From the NCBI GenBank assembly GCA_023382335.1, contig JAMCPM010000016.1:29132-93131 (forward strand): a DNA stretch of 64,000 bases, given 5' to 3'. This DNA is from Actinomycetota bacterium (GTDB lineage: Bacteria; Actinomycetota; Thermoleophilia; BMS3ABIN01). Below, one piece after another: positions 25,618-33,576 of the stretch; the first letter of the stretch is position 1, and every line of letters begins with the position of its first letter. The notes beneath the pieces were generated by a model, which worked only from the letters and a program-made list of their open reading frames with translations, made no database searches and was not told where the DNA came from. Made by a program: the position numbers and the translations under genes.

Positions 25618-26682
25618 TTATCCTGCCGGCGTGTAACTGTGCAGACCGGTCAGGAACAGGTTCACACCGAGGTACGTGATCAGCACCATGACCAGGCCGA
25701 TGACGGCGATGACGGCGGAATGCCGTCCGCGCCAGCCCATGGTCAGGCGGGTGTGCAGGTAGCCTCCGTAGAAAAGCCAGGTGATCAAAGACCAGGTCTC
25801 CTTGGGGTCCCAGCTCCACCAGGTGCCCCAGGCCTGATCGGCCCAGATGGCGCCGGTGATGATGCCGATAGTCAGTAGCGGAAAGCCGAAAGCGACGCCT
25901 CGATAGCTGACCTCATCCAGAACGTCAAGTGAGGGCAGCCGCTTGGCGAAACCCGGCTTGGAGGCGCCCTTGCCGGCGAGGATGCCCAGCGCCAGACCGA
26001 TCACCAGGCCGGCGATGCCGCCGCCGGCAATCATCAGATAGTCACTGGCCGCATAGACATTGCTGGCGATCTGTGTTACCGGATCCATAACCTTGGCGGG
26101 ATTGGCCAGCTTGGAGCCGCCCCAGAGTCCCAGCACCAGGCCCAGCACCGTCAGCAGGATCACAAAGGCATAGAGCACGTTGCGGTAGTTCTTTTTGAGC
26201 AGATATTCCTGGATCACATAGAAGAAGCCGGAACCGAAAGCAAGCGCGAACAGTCCATAGGAGAGCATGGCGATAGTCACATGGATCCAGAGCCAGTAGC
26301 TCTGCAGCGCCGGCACCAGCGGCTCGGGACCTTCGTAAAAGACTAAGGCGACACCCGTCACCAGGAAGGCGGTCGGCACGACCAGCGCCCCCGCCGCCTG
26401 CACCGGATAGAATCGCTGGGCGATCAGGAAGAACAGCACGATGCCCCAACTGAACACGGACAGTGATTCATATAGGTTGGCCATAGGGGCGTGCCCGGAT
26501 GAGACCCAGCGCAAACCCAGGGCGAGCGTATGCGCCAGCAAGCCCATGAACAAAAGCATGATCGCTACTCGCATCGAGTCTTCACTGCGTGTGATCAGGT
26601 ACCAGATATAAATCGCGCCAGAAACGAGGTACGAGATTAACGTAGTAATAAATAGAATGTGTTCGAGTGTAGCTAGGTCCAT
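25618..26682 (-). CDS. ccsA: Cytochrome c maturation protein CcsA (System II heme transporter/ligase)
   Basis: Works with ResB to move heme across the membrane and attach it to CXXCH cysteines. The 354-residue protein has about eight transmembrane segments. The tryptophan-rich WWSWDPKETWSLITWLFY loop near 275-292 is the WWD heme-handling motif of the family. Histidines flanking it should ligate heme. A GGAGG site precedes the ATG, which follows the resB stop by one base. The pairing with resB and the neighbouring cytochromes supports the assignment strongly. Confidence 0.95.
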   Translation of the reverse strand: MDLATLEHILFITTLISYLVSGAIYIWYLITRSEDSMRVAIMLLFMGLLAHTLALGLRWVSSGHAPMANLYESLSVFSWGIVLFFLIAQRFYPVQAAGALVVPTAFLVTGVALVFYEGPEPLVPALQSYWLWIHVTIAMLSYGLFALAFGSGFFYVIQEYLLKKNYRNVLYAFVILLTVLGLVLGLWGGSKLANPAKVMDPVTQIASNVYAASDYLMIAGGGIAGLVIGLALGILAGKGASKPGFAKRLPSLDVLDEVSYRGVAFGFPLLTIGIITGAIWADQAWGTWWSWDPKETWSLITWLFYGGYLHTRLTMGWRGRHSAVIAVIGLVMVLITYLGVNLFLTGLHSYTPAG

Positions 26683-26683
26683 G

Positions 26684-28021
26684 CTACTTGGCCTCCTGTT
26701 TGCCCAATTTCAGTCTTAGCTCGGCGACGATGCGTTCGAATTCGTTCTGGAATGTCACTTTCGACCTGTGGCTGCGGCCGCCCATGATCAGCTCTCCCGA
26801 TTCGCCCATCTTCAGCCAGATACGCCGGTGTGGGAAATAGATCCCGCAGATGCCTGCCATCATCAGCCCGAAACCCACATACACCAGCGATTTGCCTGGT
26901 TTGTAAGTGGCCTCCAGAACGCTGACGTAACCGCCGCTGGGAGACTGGTAATAACTGCTCTGGTGAAGGATCACCTTATTCGAGATTAACAGTGTTACGA
27001 GCCAGTTGGAAGAGGAATAGCCCATGGGACTGTTAACCGTGATCGTCTTGGAATCCAGCGACTGGCCGTTCTGGAACAGCTCCAGGTCGCTCGAATAGAG
27101 CGAGGGCCGGTAACCGATGACCCGGTCTCCGTCCTTGACCGGCTCGGTATCCATGGTGAACTTGTGGTTGGTGACCCTCAGATCGGTGTGCGGAATCGGC
27201 GCGGTCATGGTGTCCGGCACTTCCAGGCGCTCGCTGAATCCCAGAGTGCCGGCGATGATGGCGCCCAGCCCGATGAACAGAAAACTCAGATGGAAGGCGA
27301 TCGAAGCCAGGCCGCTCCAGCGGCCCTTTTCCGCCATCGCCATGCCGGGCGGGCCCTTGCGCAGATGGTAGCGATGATTCGAAAGGATCTGCTTGGAAGC
27401 CTCGAAACCTTTTTCCCCGGCGCCGTCGAGGACCGCCGCAGCCGGACACTTCCGGATGAAGAGCTCCTTGACGTCGGTGCGGGGCCTGAGCGCGCGCCGC
27501 ATCGCGGTCGGCAGGCGGTCGAAGATGCAGAAGCTGAGGTTGAACCCAAGCAGGTAAAGCAGCGCCAGGAACCAGCGTGACCGGTACATGTCGAACAGGC
27601 CGATGTGAGTATAAAGACCATAGAGCGGATTCTTGGGCCAGTCAGACGTAAGCACCGTCTCCCCCTGCGGGATGATCGTGCCCAGCACTGCCAGGATCAG
27701 GATCACAAACAGGAGCGTCAGCGCCAGTTTCATCGAAAGCAGCATGCGGTTGACGCGGCCGCCGAAAGCGCCATAAGCAGTAAGGGCGACTATGATGTCG
27801 ATCAGCGCCAGCAGCCAGCGAAGGTCGGGAGCCGTGGCGCTGCGGTAATATGCGATCGACAGCACGACGTCGAGGACCAGCATCGTCACCGCCGTGATCG
27901 CCAGGATCAGGAAGTCGGACGTAGTCTTTCCGAAGATGTTCTTGTCCGGATCCGTGTCTGCTATCACTGCTGCCTTTTCAGTACTCAATTCGCTTCCAGG
28001 CCTTTCATCTTCATACCGCAT
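26684..28021 (-). CDS. resB: ResB/Ccs1 cytochrome c biogenesis protein
   Basis: The second component of the System II machinery, forming a complex with CcsA. Four transmembrane segments are visible (about 37-60, 72-90, 97-125 and 235-262), and the large extracytoplasmic region from about 265 to 390 is characteristic of ResB. FVILILAVLGTIIPQG and the later SIAFHLSFLFIGLGAII are typical family stretches. 445 residues. The region directly before the ATG contains a tandem palindromic repeat rather than a clear Shine-Dalgarno sequence. Confidence 0.93.
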   Translation of the reverse strand: MRYEDERPGSELSTEKAAVIADTDPDKNIFGKTTSDFLILAITAVTMLVLDVVLSIAYYRSATAPDLRWLLALIDIIVALTAYGAFGGRVNRMLLSMKLALTLLFVILILAVLGTIIPQGETVLTSDWPKNPLYGLYTHIGLFDMYRSRWFLALLYLLGFNLSFCIFDRLPTAMRRALRPRTDVKELFIRKCPAAAVLDGAGEKGFEASKQILSNHRYHLRKGPPGMAMAEKGRWSGLASIAFHLSFLFIGLGAIIAGTLGFSERLEVPDTMTAPIPHTDLRVTNHKFTMDTEPVKDGDRVIGYRPSLYSSDLELFQNGQSLDSKTITVNSPMGYSSSNWLVTLLISNKVILHQSSYYQSPSGGYVSVLEATYKPGKSLVYVGFGLMMAGICGIYFPHRRIWLKMGESGELIMGGRSHRSKVTFQNEFERIVAELRLKLGKQEAK

Positions 28022-28048
28022 TTTTCACGCGTGTTTTTTCACGCGTGT
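28021..28048. repeat. Perfect tandem 14-bp repeat at the resB start codon
   Basis: TTTTTCACGCGTGT occurs twice in direct succession (28021-28034 and 28035-28048). Each copy contains the 8-bp palindrome CACGCGTG. The array abuts and touches the resB ATG, so a bound protein would cover the translation start. Confidence 0.75.
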
Positions 28049-28071
28049 TTTGTTCGATCATTCGTTTATTG

Positions 28072-29157
28072 TTATTGACCCGCGGCCGGCGCCGCGGTCG
28101 TGCTGGTGTTTTTTATCTGCTTGCCCGCGGCGTCAAAACTGCGTTTGGCTTTGGCGAACTTGTCCACTTCGGGGGTTCCCGGCACCGGCAGATTGTCGGT
28201 CAGCTGCCAGATCTGCACCCGGCCGTTCTCCCGGTCGTCGAGATAAAGCTTGTTAGTGGGGCTCACAGCCAATCCTTCCGGGAAGTTAAGCTGGGCATCC
28301 TGGTCACCGCGCTCGCCGATGATGGATTTGAGGTTGCCGTCCAGATCGAATACCAGGATACGATCCGGGACGTCGCTCACGTACAGGAGGCCGTTGGGGC
28401 CGACGGTGACAGACCGCGGCAGATGGAAGGGACTGCTGATGTTGGCGTCAGTCCAGTTGCCGATGGCCCAGCGCGTCTTGCCGTCCGGTGTCAGCGAAGT
28501 CAGCCGCCAGTTGTTGGTGTCGACCACGAAGAGGTTGCCGGTCGCCGGATCCACGGTTATGCCGTTGGGGAAATCAAACTGTCCCACGGCGGCGCCCCTG
28601 GTTCCCCAGTGAGTGATGTATTTACCCTTGTCATCGAATACATAGATGCCGTCCCGGCTGGTCACATAGACCCTGTCCTTGTAGACAGCAACCTCGTTGG
28701 GACGGGCCGCGCCTTCGCCGGGCGCGTTGACGATCGCTTCGGGGGGTGGCGTCAGGTTGTAGAGAAAATTGCCGGCCTTGTCGAGCACCCTCACCGAGTA
28801 GTCACAGACGTAAAGTTTGTTGTTGGCGTCATCCACGGCCAGGCCGTAAGGAGAATAGAACTTGAGCTCCTGCCCCTTGTCGTCGGTGACGCTGCCGAGC
28901 TGGAATTGCAAGATACCGTCGCGGTCGTAGAGAGCGATGCGGCTGTTGCCGGTATCGCTGACGTAGATGTTCTCATCGCCGTCGATAGCTATTCCCAGCG
29001 GGGTCTTGAGATCGTAGATAGTGGTCATCAGGCTGAATGAAGTGCCCGCGATCGGTTTGCCTTTCTCACTGGATTTCCGGGAGATCAGAAGCCCCGTGAA
29101 ACCAAGGGCGATGACCAGAACGCCCAGTACGATCAGTTTGCCTTTGTTCTGTTGCAT
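28072..29157 (-). CDS. Membrane-anchored NHL-repeat beta-propeller protein
   Basis: Residues 8-27 form an N-terminal membrane anchor or uncleaved signal. The rest is a six-bladed NHL propeller: repeats such as PLGIAIDGDENIYVSDTGNSRI, here seen as GIAIDGDENIYVSDTGN, SPYGLAVDDANNKLYV and FPEGLAVSPTNKLYL, each about 45 residues. NHL propellers act as extracytoplasmic scaffolds and occur often beside multiheme cytochromes and ResB/CcsA in anaerobes. GAGGT precedes the ATG. It lies between resB and the TPR gene, all on one strand, and could help organise cytochrome assembly, but this is inferred from context. Confidence 0.85.
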   Translation of the reverse strand: MQQNKGKLIVLGVLVIALGFTGLLISRKSSEKGKPIAGTSFSLMTTIYDLKTPLGIAIDGDENIYVSDTGNSRIALYDRDGILQFQLGSVTDDKGQELKFYSPYGLAVDDANNKLYVCDYSVRVLDKAGNFLYNLTPPPEAIVNAPGEGAARPNEVAVYKDRVYVTSRDGIYVFDDKGKYITHWGTRGAAVGQFDFPNGITVDPATGNLFVVDTNNWRLTSLTPDGKTRWAIGNWTDANISSPFHLPRSVTVGPNGLLYVSDVPDRILVFDLDGNLKSIIGERGDQDAQLNFPEGLAVSPTNKLYLDDRENGRVQIWQLTDNLPVPGTPEVDKFAKAKRSFDAAGKQIKNTSTTAAPAAGQ

Positions 29158-29235
29158 TTAATACCTCAATTCAGCCTTGAATGGATTGCAGGGAAGATCG
29201 AACCCCCCACCACAGACAGGATGCTGTCGTCGACG

Positions 29236-29907
29236 CTAGCCGGATACTCTCTGCAGCGCCTCCCGCAGCGAAGATTCATCGGGGTTGAACTTGATGGCGG
29301 TCTCGTACTGGGTCTTGGCGCCCTCGTTGTCGCCATCCTTTTCCAGCAGCTGCCCCATCAGATAATGCGAATTCCAGATCATGCCGTTGTCTTCGATGCT
29401 CTGCTGGCAGAAATCCTTCGCCTGCCCCAGGTCGCCTTTCATCATGTATGTGTTGGCGACCTCAAACAGCGACGCATATTTCTCGGTCTTGGGGTTGCTG
29501 TCAGCCGAACCCTGGAACATGGTGACGGCGTCATCCATATTTCCCGCCTGCCGGTAGGCCATGCCCAGCTTGAACATGTAGGTAAAGCTGTCAGGTTGCT
29601 GGTCCAGGGCCAGGCGAAGCTCCTTGATGGCGTTGTCGGTGTCGCCCATGTCCAGATAGGTGGCGCCAAGATTGGCCCTCAGCAGCGAATTGCCGGGGTC
29701 GGCGTCTACCGCCTGTTGCCATTTCTGCAACGTCCTCTCCAAAGAACTGGGGTTGTCGGCGGGACGGAAATGAAGATAAGCCAGAACGCCTCCGGTCACG
29801 AGAAGAGCCACGGCCGCGATGCCGATGGCGATATTTAAAATTTTTGATGTCATTGCTGAATTCTTGCCTTCGGTGCTTTGAAACTGGATCGCAGCCTCTT
29901 CCTCCAT
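29236..29907 (-). CDS. Membrane-anchored TPR protein
   Basis: The chosen ATG (29907) follows GAAGGTAAGGAC. The 223-residue protein has one transmembrane helix (about 22-44) and four or five TPR units, for example LLRANLGATYLDMGDTDNA and YMFKLGMAYRQAGNMDDA. Membrane-anchored TPR proteins such as CcmI/NrfG present apocytochrome c to the heme lyase, so a chaperone role for the nearby cytochromes is plausible. It ends 78 bp before the NHL gene and begins 17 bp after the cytochrome. Confidence 0.8.
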   Translation of the reverse strand: MEEEAAIQFQSTEGKNSAMTSKILNIAIGIAAVALLVTGGVLAYLHFRPADNPSSLERTLQKWQQAVDADPGNSLLRANLGATYLDMGDTDNAIKELRLALDQQPDSFTYMFKLGMAYRQAGNMDDAVTMFQGSADSNPKTEKYASLFEVANTYMMKGDLGQAKDFCQQSIEDNGMIWNSHYLMGQLLEKDGDNEGAKTQYETAIKFNPDESSLREALQRVSG

Positions 29908-29924
29908 GTCCTTACCTTCTTTCC

Positions 29925-30746
29925 TCAGTAGGTGACATTGTTGTGGTCTGCTCCATGGCATGAAAGCGTGCAGGTGCCGGTGTGGTTGCCGCCGTCGGTG
30001 AAACTCGGTCCCGCGTTCGCCGCCAGCGAGGGCGTCACGAACGAGGGGTTGAAACGGACCAGCTCGGTCGACGGGACTCCATGGGGACTGTAGTGGCAGG
30101 CGGTGCAGGGCGCCTGATGGGTGACGATGTGCGAATTGTGCCGGTTGAAGTTAACCGTGTCATTGACGACAGCCGTAGCGCTGTGGCAGGACCAGCAGGC
30201 CTGATATGGATCCGGGGTGGTCGTGTAGCTCACATAGGCGCTGGTGTTGTAGGTGTTGCGCAGCAGCCGGCCGTAGCCGTTGTCGCCGTGCGGATTGTGG
30301 CACTGGGTGCATGCATAGGGACCCAGGGGCGCGATGCCGGCGGTGGTGTTGGGTGTGTAATTATAGAGGGAATTGTTGTTGGGCAGATTGACCATAATCG
30401 GATGCATGGCGGTTGTTGCCGGATTCTGGTTCAATTCGGTTTCGATGTTGTAGTTTGACCCGGTGCCGTTATGGCAGGTGAAGCAGAGCGCGGACTCCGG
30501 AGTGCCTCTGATGAGTTTGTCACCGGGAGCCTCATGCTGGGCGTGACAGAGTTGACATAATTGGGTTGAACTGGAAAAACCACCATGCGGATTTACGTAC
30601 GTCTGCGCCGCCGCGGAGCCGGTAAGGGGCGCCGCGTACAGGGACAGGGCTATTAATAATAAAATTGGCGCTAGTAGAATCCGGGTCAGAATCGCCCGCG
30701 GGCGAGACCAACTGTCCGTTCTCTGGCCAACAAAACTCACTACCAT
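29925..30746 (-). CDS. Multiheme c-type cytochrome with five CXXCH and one CX3CH
   Basis: A secreted cytochrome of the doubled-CXXCH class. An N-terminal signal segment ends near GSAAAQT. Five standard sites follow: CQLCH, CFTCH, CTQCH, CWSCH and CTACH. The last, CTLSCH, has three residues between the cysteines. HAQHE, HNPHG and HYSPHG provide extra histidines for bis-His ligation. It should act in extracytoplasmic electron transfer; partner and direction are unknown. I chose the ATG at 30746 because the signal peptide starts soon after; a Met nine residues earlier is possible. It is the first gene of the run TPR-NHL-resB-ccsA-met8-hemA-hemC. Confidence 0.9.
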   Translation of the reverse strand: MVVSFVGQRTDSWSRPRAILTRILLAPILLLIALSLYAAPLTGSAAAQTYVNPHGGFSSSTQLCQLCHAQHEAPGDKLIRGTPESALCFTCHNGTGSNYNIETELNQNPATTAMHPIMVNLPNNNSLYNYTPNTTAGIAPLGPYACTQCHNPHGDNGYGRLLRNTYNTSAYVSYTTTPDPYQACWSCHSATAVVNDTVNFNRHNSHIVTHQAPCTACHYSPHGVPSTELVRFNPSFVTPSLAANAGPSFTDGGNHTGTCTLSCHGADHNNVTY

Positions 30747-30927
30747 AAGGATTTCCGTTACAATGCCGGTCAACTACCGACGTCAACAAGGAACGTAAAG
30801 CTCCTCCCCCGCGTCCTGCTTGCCCTGAACCGTAAGTCGATCCCCGGCCAAGAGGGGGCCGGCAATCGGTGCGACTTAAATAATTATGTATTAATTTGAC
30901 CGGTAAATCCAGCACAATTGCGGACGA

Positions 30928-31479
30928 TCACTGGTTCGTTTGACTTGAGTTACCGGTGGTGCTGGTAGCACTGGGAGAAAGGATCAGGCTGATCTTCCAG
31001 CGGCCCCCCTCTTCCACTGCGGCCAGCGCGTAGTTCTTGTGTTCGTTGGTGGGCTGATCCAGAGCCTCGCCGGTATTGGCGTCGACGTAATAGCCGTTGT
31101 CATCGAATTCAGCCGCGACTTCGACGACGGGGAGTGAATACGAACTGGTCCTCACCTTGATGTTCTGATAATCGCGCTTGCGGTACTTCCCCTGCGAGAG
31201 ATCCTTGCCGATCATGGCCTTGGTCTCACTGAGCGCCTTGCCGGTCATGGCATCCGCAAGCGGAGCCGTGTCGGCGCCGGCGTTCGAGATGATCTGCAGA
31301 TCCTGCGTGACGTCGGCGAGGATCTTTGCGTCCACTTCAGGTGGGACCTCGTGCGCCGATGTGCGCACCGCCGTCACTGCCTGATCCGTGGATGCCTGGT
31401 CCCCGCCGCAGGAAGCCAGAAATACGGCAGCGAGCATGACAAGTCCGATAAATACTGGGGTGATAAGTAACCTGCGCAA
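30928..31479 (-). CDS. Lipoprotein of unknown function
   Basis: TTG start. The signal peptide MRRLLITPVFIGLVMLAA leads to lipobox FLASC. The mature part (about 160 residues) includes KNYALAAVEEGGRWKISLIL near the end, which resembles the C-terminal beta-sheet of NTF2-like or IMS/Tim44-like domains. No confident family. It lies between two multiheme cytochrome genes on the same strand, so a periplasmic or cell-wall accessory role in that system is a reasonable guess. Confidence 0.7.
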   Translation of the reverse strand: MRRLLITPVFIGLVMLAAVFLASCGGDQASTDQAVTAVRTSAHEVPPEVDAKILADVTQDLQIISNAGADTAPLADAMTGKALSETKAMIGKDLSQGKYRKRDYQNIKVRTSSYSLPVVEVAAEFDDNGYYVDANTGEALDQPTNEHKNYALAAVEEGGRWKISLILSPSATSTTGNSSQTNQ

Positions 31480-31567
31480 AATGGGTCCAGCTCCGTTTCA
31501 TTTGTATGGGAGAGGCGCCGGCAGGCGCCCCTCCCATTTACTTCTACCTTCTACCAACCGGCCCGGA

Positions 31568-32416
31568 TTAGGGCAGGGTTCCTGCAACGTGACACAGGAG
31601 GCAAAGAGCATCCGGCTCCTCATAGAGGATCCTGGTGTTGGTGCTCGAATGCGGGAAGTCTGGAGTTCCGCCAGCCGCCTGGTTGGCGTGGCAGGTCAGA
31701 CAGTAAGCCTGTGCGGGGTGGTTCTTCTCCACTCCGACGTTATCCCGTTTGTCGTGACAGCTGACACAGAAGCTGTACTCGTCTGTGGCAGGAGTCGCGA
31801 GGCTGTGATTCGGCTTTGCCGACAGCAGTTTGGTGCCAGGAATCATCTGTCCGGCATCAGCGTGCGGTGTGTGGCAGGAAGCGCAGTACAGACCCTTGGT
31901 GCCGTTATAAGTGGTCACTGTGGTGCCACCATAAAGGCCCTCGGTCGGACCGCCGTACTGGCCGGAGGTCATGACCTTCAGAGTCGCGCTGCTACCTGGA
32001 ATCGTGTCCGAAGAACGGACGACCGTGCCTCCCATCATGACACCGAGGGAATGGCCCGGCACCGCATCCTGCTGAGCACCGGTCATACCAGCGCTAAAAC
32101 CATTGGTATAAGCGAGCTTGGTGGAAGCGGTCGGATCGGCACCGGCGAAGTTCGCCGGAGGATTGCTCCAGCTGACACCGGCGGGAGCCGCAGCACCGAA
32201 GACGCCGTGGCAAGTACCGCAAACGGCCGTCACGGTCGACTCACGAGTCAACACATAATCGCCGTTGGCTTCGTGGATATCGTGGCAGCTGATACAGAAA
32301 TCAGTTGTCGAGCCATACCCGCCGTGCGGAGCTGTGACAGCAAACGCAGAGGCCGTAAAAGCCAGGATGAAGACGACAGACAGCACAAAGGCAGCCATAA
32401 TCGCTATTTTTCGCAT
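31568..32416 (-). CDS. Hexaheme c-type cytochrome
   Basis: A 282-residue exported cytochrome. The signal peptide ends at ASAFA near residue 26, and six CXXCH sites follow (CISCH, CGTCH, CASCH, CVSCH, CLTCH, CLLCH). Extra histidines (CHDIHE, CHTPHAD) fit bis-His coordination, as in doubled-CXXCH proteins. An excellent GGGAGGTGAC site precedes the ATG. The function is presumably extracytoplasmic electron transfer in anaerobic respiration. A CRP/FNR-type palindrome lies upstream at 32454-32469, suggesting regulation by a Crp-family protein. Confidence 0.93.
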   Translation of the reverse strand: MRKIAIMAAFVLSVVFILAFTASAFAVTAPHGGYGSTTDFCISCHDIHEANGDYVLTRESTVTAVCGTCHGVFGAAAPAGVSWSNPPANFAGADPTASTKLAYTNGFSAGMTGAQQDAVPGHSLGVMMGGTVVRSSDTIPGSSATLKVMTSGQYGGPTEGLYGGTTVTTYNGTKGLYCASCHTPHADAGQMIPGTKLLSAKPNHSLATPATDEYSFCVSCHDKRDNVGVEKNHPAQAYCLTCHANQAAGGTPDFPHSSTNTRILYEEPDALCLLCHVAGTLP

Positions 32417-32453
32417 ATTGTCACCTCCCTTCGCCTTTAATTTCGCTGGTTGC

Positions 32454-32469
32454 TGTGAATCAAGTCACA
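32454..32469. promoter_or_regulatory. TGTGA-N6-TCACA palindrome (CRP/FNR-family operator candidate)
   Basis: A perfect palindrome matching the full Crp consensus half-sites lies 38-53 bp before the hexaheme cytochrome ATG. In this position it could activate from a promoter close by or repress one that overlaps. The rest of the 464-bp AT-rich gap (32417-32880) shows no gene or clear terminator. Confidence 0.55.
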
Positions 32470-32880
32470 ATAACCGGCGTACTACTACACGCTGCCGTTT
32501 TAATGACGTTCTGGGGTCGCCAAAAAACAGGCAGGCGCAGTGGCCAAATGGAGGTTGCAGCTATACCGCCCTGCGGGGGCTATGAGGTGCTATTAAAGAG
32601 GTTTAAGTGTTCAGATCCCGAGTTGAACTGTATCAACGTCCGCTTCCGCGCGAGTGTCCGCTATTGAGCCCGCAATTACTGCAACGCATACTACCCTGGG
32701 TATGAAGGATAAGGCTAAATAGTGATTATGTCAATATCTAGCCGATTACTTAATACCACATTATTATGGATATAACCTTAACCCAAGAGGGCGATTTTTT
32801 ATATCAGGGAATTCCCCTATAAATCGGTGGCGAAATATTTCACAAACAAGACATTTTGCCTGCAAATAGGTGTTTTTTCT

Positions 32881-33576
32881 TCAGACGGTTTCTGTCTGGA
32901 TCTTCCCAGGTGAGCGCCTCTCAGGAAATACCTGAGGGGGGTTTTTGCGGCCGAGGTAGAGAACGTCGGTATAAGGCCGCCAGCTTCGCATTTCGACGAT
33001 CCTGACCTCAAAACCCGATTTTTGCATCGCGGCCGCAGCTTCCTCACGGCTCATGAATGTCAGCCGGCTCCGTCTGCCCTTGGTCAAACCCGAAGAAGTG
33101 GCGATCAGCTCCTGAATGTAGGTAAAAGCGTACTTCCATCGCGGCCGCCTGTCCTGGGCCTTCCATACCAGCACGCCGCCATCCGCCAGCCTGCGGAAGC
33201 ATTCTCCCAGCAGCCTGACCTGATCGGCATGGGGCAGCAGGTAGAGCACGTCGGCGATAGTGATGGCGGCGCAGCCGGATTCATCGAGTTGCTCGAGGCC
33301 GGAACAGATGAATTCGATGTTGCCGCGGCTGCCGATCGTGCGGCGAGCCTCGTCGATCCGGGCGCAGTCGATGTCGATTCCCCTAACCTGACGTCCCGGC
33401 CCGCGCACTGCCAGAAGGTTGGAAAACAGGCCGTAGCCGCAGCCGAGGTCGACGACCGTGCCCCCTTTGGGGACAAAGCTTTCAACGAACTCCAGGTCGC
33501 TGAGGAACACCCTTCCCCGGAGAAAGGCGCGAGTCATCCGGGGAGCGTGCGCATACAGGGACAGCACGTCATTCAT
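32881..33576 (-). CDS. Class I SAM-dependent methyltransferase
   Basis: The start ATG at 33576 overlaps the upstream membrane protein by 8 bp, so they are coupled. The 231-residue product has the SAM-binding motif I VVDLGCGYGLFSNLL near 44, an acidic motif II GIDIDCARI, and later ITIADVLYLLPHADQ (motif IV region). Substrate unknown. Its overlap with a dolichyl-phosphate-mannosyltransferase-like membrane protein suggests methylation of a sugar or lipid intermediate. Confidence 0.8.
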   Translation of the reverse strand: MNDVLSLYAHAPRMTRAFLRGRVFLSDLEFVESFVPKGGTVVDLGCGYGLFSNLLAVRGPGRQVRGIDIDCARIDEARRTIGSRGNIEFICSGLEQLDESGCAAITIADVLYLLPHADQVRLLGECFRRLADGGVLVWKAQDRRPRWKYAFTYIQELIATSSGLTKGRRSRLTFMSREEAAAAMQKSGFEVRIVEMRSWRPYTDVLYLGRKNPPQVFPERRSPGKIQTETV

